8,053 bases of DNA from Betaproteobacteria bacterium (GTDB lineage Bacteria > Pseudomonadota > Gammaproteobacteria > Burkholderiales > Burkholderiaceae_C): positions 1 to 8,053 of the forward strand of contig VBCQ01000134.1 in assembly GCA_005882155.1 (NCBI GenBank), read 5' to 3'. The notes under the pieces were generated by a model. That model was not told the DNA's origin. It did no database searches and saw only the letters and a list, made by a program, of their open reading frames with translations. This document shows positions 6,540 to 8,053 of this stretch, in pieces. Each line of letters opens with the position of its first letter. Positions within the stretch are counted from its first letter, which is position 1. Both the position numbers and the translations under genes were made by a program.

Positions 6540-7382
6540 TCAGCTTCCCAGGGAGTTTGCGATCGAAGCCAAGACGCGATCGCGGATGTCGGGGCGCTGT
6601 AGCGCGTCGATGTGCTGCCCGTCCTTGATGCGAACGAATTGCTTGGGCGATGTCGCCGCGGCGTGCAGACGTTCGCTGTGGCGGATTGCGATCACCTGAT
6701 CGAGCTCGCCGTGCAGCAGCAGCAAGGGCGCGCGCAAGCTCGTGATCGCGTTGAGCGGGTCGCTGGTGGCGGCCGGCAAAGTCGGCAACGCGAACGGTGC
6801 GACGACCGACAGCACGCTGCCGCTCGCCGCTTCGCGCGCAATGCCGCGGTAGCTGCTGAAAGCCGAGTCGCAGATCAGCAGCTTGACGTCGTTGGCGCCG
6901 GCCGCTGCATCCTGGGCGAGGGCACGGATCGCCGTCGCACCCCCGAGGCTTTGGCCGAGCAGCACGAGCGGATGCGCTGTCGCCCTGCGCCGCGCTTCGG
7001 CAAATGCGGCGCGCATGTCCGCGACGACGCCGTCGAGCGTGGGCGTTCCGGTGCTGCGGCCGAAGCCGCGGTAGTCGAAGGTCAGCACGTCGATGCCCGC
7101 CGCCGGCAGCCACGCGACGAGCGGCAGGTGGTTGCTGATGTTCGCCGCGTTGCCGTGCGCATGCACGAGCGTGGCACGCGCAGCGCCGGTCGCCGGCAAC
7201 CACCAGCCGTGCAGCGTCGCACCATCGTCGGTCGCGAAATACACGTCGCGCGCGGTGACGCCGAGCGCTGCCGGCGTCGCGTAGGTCAATCGATCCGGAT
7301 GAAAGAACATGCCTTCGACGCAGCCGCTCAGCAAGCCGCTCGCCGTTGCGGCGAGACCGAAGACCCAGGTGCGGCGCTGCAT
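6540..7382 (-). CDS. Alpha/beta hydrolase with lipoprotein (possibly Tat) signal, BEM46/YfhR-like
   Basis: This 280-residue serine hydrolase of the alpha/beta fold resembles BEM46/YfhR-type proteins. The oxyanion region is HAHGNAANIS (74-83), and FDYRGFGRS (102-110) is a family hallmark. The nucleophile is S145 in GQSLGG (143-148), with acid D228 in HGELDQ (224-229) and base H257 in DGQHID (254-259), so the triad is complete. The N-terminus has paired arginines (R3-R4), a hydrophobic core and a lipobox LSGC with C21. This predicts a lipid-anchored protein, with Val at +2, and the RR followed by T-W-V resembles a Tat signal. The start ATG at 7382 lies three bases after the stop of the monooxygenase gene, with AGGG eight bases upstream, and the stop abuts the sdaA start. 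The substrate is unknown. Pairing with a Baeyer-Villiger-type monooxygenase hints at ester or lactone hydrolysis, but the envelope signal does not fit a simple cytoplasmic pathway. Fold and triad are certain; the role is open. Confidence 0.9.
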   Translation of the reverse strand: MQRRTWVFGLAATASGLLSGCVEGMFFHPDRLTYATPAALGVTARDVYFATDDGATLHGWWLPATGAARATLVHAHGNAANISNHLPLVAWLPAAGIDVLTFDYRGFGRSTGTPTLDGVVADMRAAFAEARRRATAHPLVLLGQSLGGATAIRALAQDAAAGANDVKLLICDSAFSSYRGIAREAASGSVLSVVAPFALPTLPAATSDPLNAITSLRAPLLLLHGELDQVIAIRHSERLHAAATSPKQFVRIKDGQHIDALQRPDIRDRVLASIANSLGS

Positions 7383-7385
7383 GCC

Positions 7386-8053
7386 TCAGGCCCTCGAGCC
7401 TTCGTAGTCCGCCAGCCGGAAACGCCGCGTGCGGCGACGAAATTCGAGCGTCGAGCCGGGCCACAAGGTGGTGATCTTGCCGTCGCGCGTCTGGTACCAG
7501 CTCTTGCAGCCGGTCATCCACACCGTGCCTTGCAGACGCCACTGCAGCTCATCGTTGAAGCGGTTCGCGACGTCCCATTTCACGTCGACACTGCCCAAGT
7601 GCGCACGGTCCATTCGCGCCAGTGCATCGATGACGTAGCGCAGCTGCGACTCGATCATCAACACCATCGAGTTGTGGCCGAGCCCGGTGTTCGGGCCGAC
7701 CAGGAGGAACAGATTCGGGAACCCCGGCACGGTACAGCCGAGATATGCGCGTGCGCCTTCGCGCCAGACGGTATTCAGCTCGGCGCCGTAGCGGCCTTGC
7801 ACCGGGAACGGCGCCATCGCATCGGCCGCATGGAAGCCGGTCGCAAGCACCAGCACGTCGAGCGGGTAGTGCTCGCCGTCGGCGGTCTGCACGCCGTCGG
7901 CAACGACACGCGCGATCGGCGAGGTGACGAGCTGCGCATTGCGCCGCTGCATCGCGGGATAAAAGTCGCTGCCGAGCAGGATGCGCTTGCAGCCCATGCG
8001 ATAGCGCGGCGTCAGAGCCTCGCGCAGCGCAGGGTCGCGCACCTGGCGCCGCA
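7386..8053 (-). CDS. Flavin-containing / Baeyer-Villiger-type monooxygenase, C-terminal part (5' end outside window)
   Basis: An open frame enters from the right edge and stops with TGA at 7388-7386. About 222 residues are visible, under half of a usual protein of this group (about 480-550). The GTG at 8042 is read as an internal Val, because the frame continues upstream (R-R-Q-V-R-D-P) to the edge without a stop. Recognisable elements in order are LTPRYRMGCKRILLGSDFYP, a segment ending DVLVLATGF (the ATGF signature of N-hydroxylating, FMO and Baeyer-Villiger flavoproteins), VPGFPNLFLLVGPNTGLGHN, and near the C-terminus TGCKSWYQT and LWPGSTLEF. These are typical of the CzcO-like COG2072 group, which use FAD and NADPH to insert oxygen into ketones or oxidise heteroatoms. 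The N-terminal Rossmann motifs and the Baeyer-Villiger fingerprint lie in the missing part, so substrate class cannot be decided. It is the first visible gene of a tight minus-strand group, three bases from the hydrolase gene. Confidence 0.92.
   Translation of the reverse strand, partial: RRQVRDPALREALTPRYRMGCKRILLGSDFYPAMQRRNAQLVTSPIARVVADGVQTADGEHYPLDVLVLATGFHAADAMAPFPVQGRYGAELNTVWREGARAYLGCTVPGFPNLFLLVGPNTGLGHNSMVLMIESQLRYVIDALARMDRAHLGSVDVKWDVANRFNDELQWRLQGTVWMTGCKSWYQTRDGKITTLWPGSTLEFRRRTRRFRLADYEGSRA

Noticed and set aside
5587..7542. A 651-codon minus-strand frame spanning sdaA and the hydrolase gene
   Set aside because: It crosses three well-supported genes in another frame and is an Arg/Ala-rich low-complexity translation with no motifs.

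Overview
This 8,053-base window looks like chromosomal DNA of a GC-rich Gram-negative bacterium. I would guess Betaproteobacteria, probably Burkholderiales, from the codon bias, the gene families, a periplasmic substrate-binding protein and a predicted lipoprotein. That placement is an inference from style; there is no rRNA or other marker gene here. Coding density is very high. The longest non-coding stretch is 76 bases, and neighbouring genes touch or overlap nearly everywhere. I see no tRNA, rRNA, CRISPR array, insertion sequence or phage gene.

Left edge (1-871, plus strand): the tail of an unrecognised protein, possibly PilM/GspL-like, overlaps by ATGA the start of a small single-pass membrane protein with PilN-like architecture. 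This is probably the end of a pilus- or secretion-type operon.

Centre (868-5071, minus strand): a periplasmic NMT1/THI5-type substrate-binding protein overlaps by 17 bases a 1,066-residue hybrid sensor histidine kinase. The kinase has three N-terminal membrane segments, a large periplasmic sensor, a fourth membrane segment, HAMP, PAS, HisKA, HATPase, a receiver domain and a helical tail. No ABC permease or ATPase is encoded in the window. The pair is best read as a candidate binding-protein-assisted sensing system (similar in logic to LuxP-LuxQ), not as a transporter. The kinase gene ends inside the end of the plus-strand PilN-like gene (4-base tail-to-tail overlap).

Right part (5148-8053, minus strand): a tight cluster, in transcription order, of a flavin-containing/Baeyer-Villiger-type monooxygenase (cut by the window edge), an alpha/beta hydrolase with a lipoprotein and possible Tat signal, and a single-chain iron-sulfur L-serine dehydratase (sdaA). 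The gaps are 3 and 0 bases, so these three are very probably co-transcribed. A 76-base gap separates sdaA from the binding-protein gene. It holds a clear ribosome binding site and two adjacent perfect palindromes. Whether the sensing pair has its own promoter there or is read through from the operon cannot be decided from sequence alone.

The most interesting item is the binding-protein/kinase pair. The rest is recognisable families in a slightly unusual arrangement.
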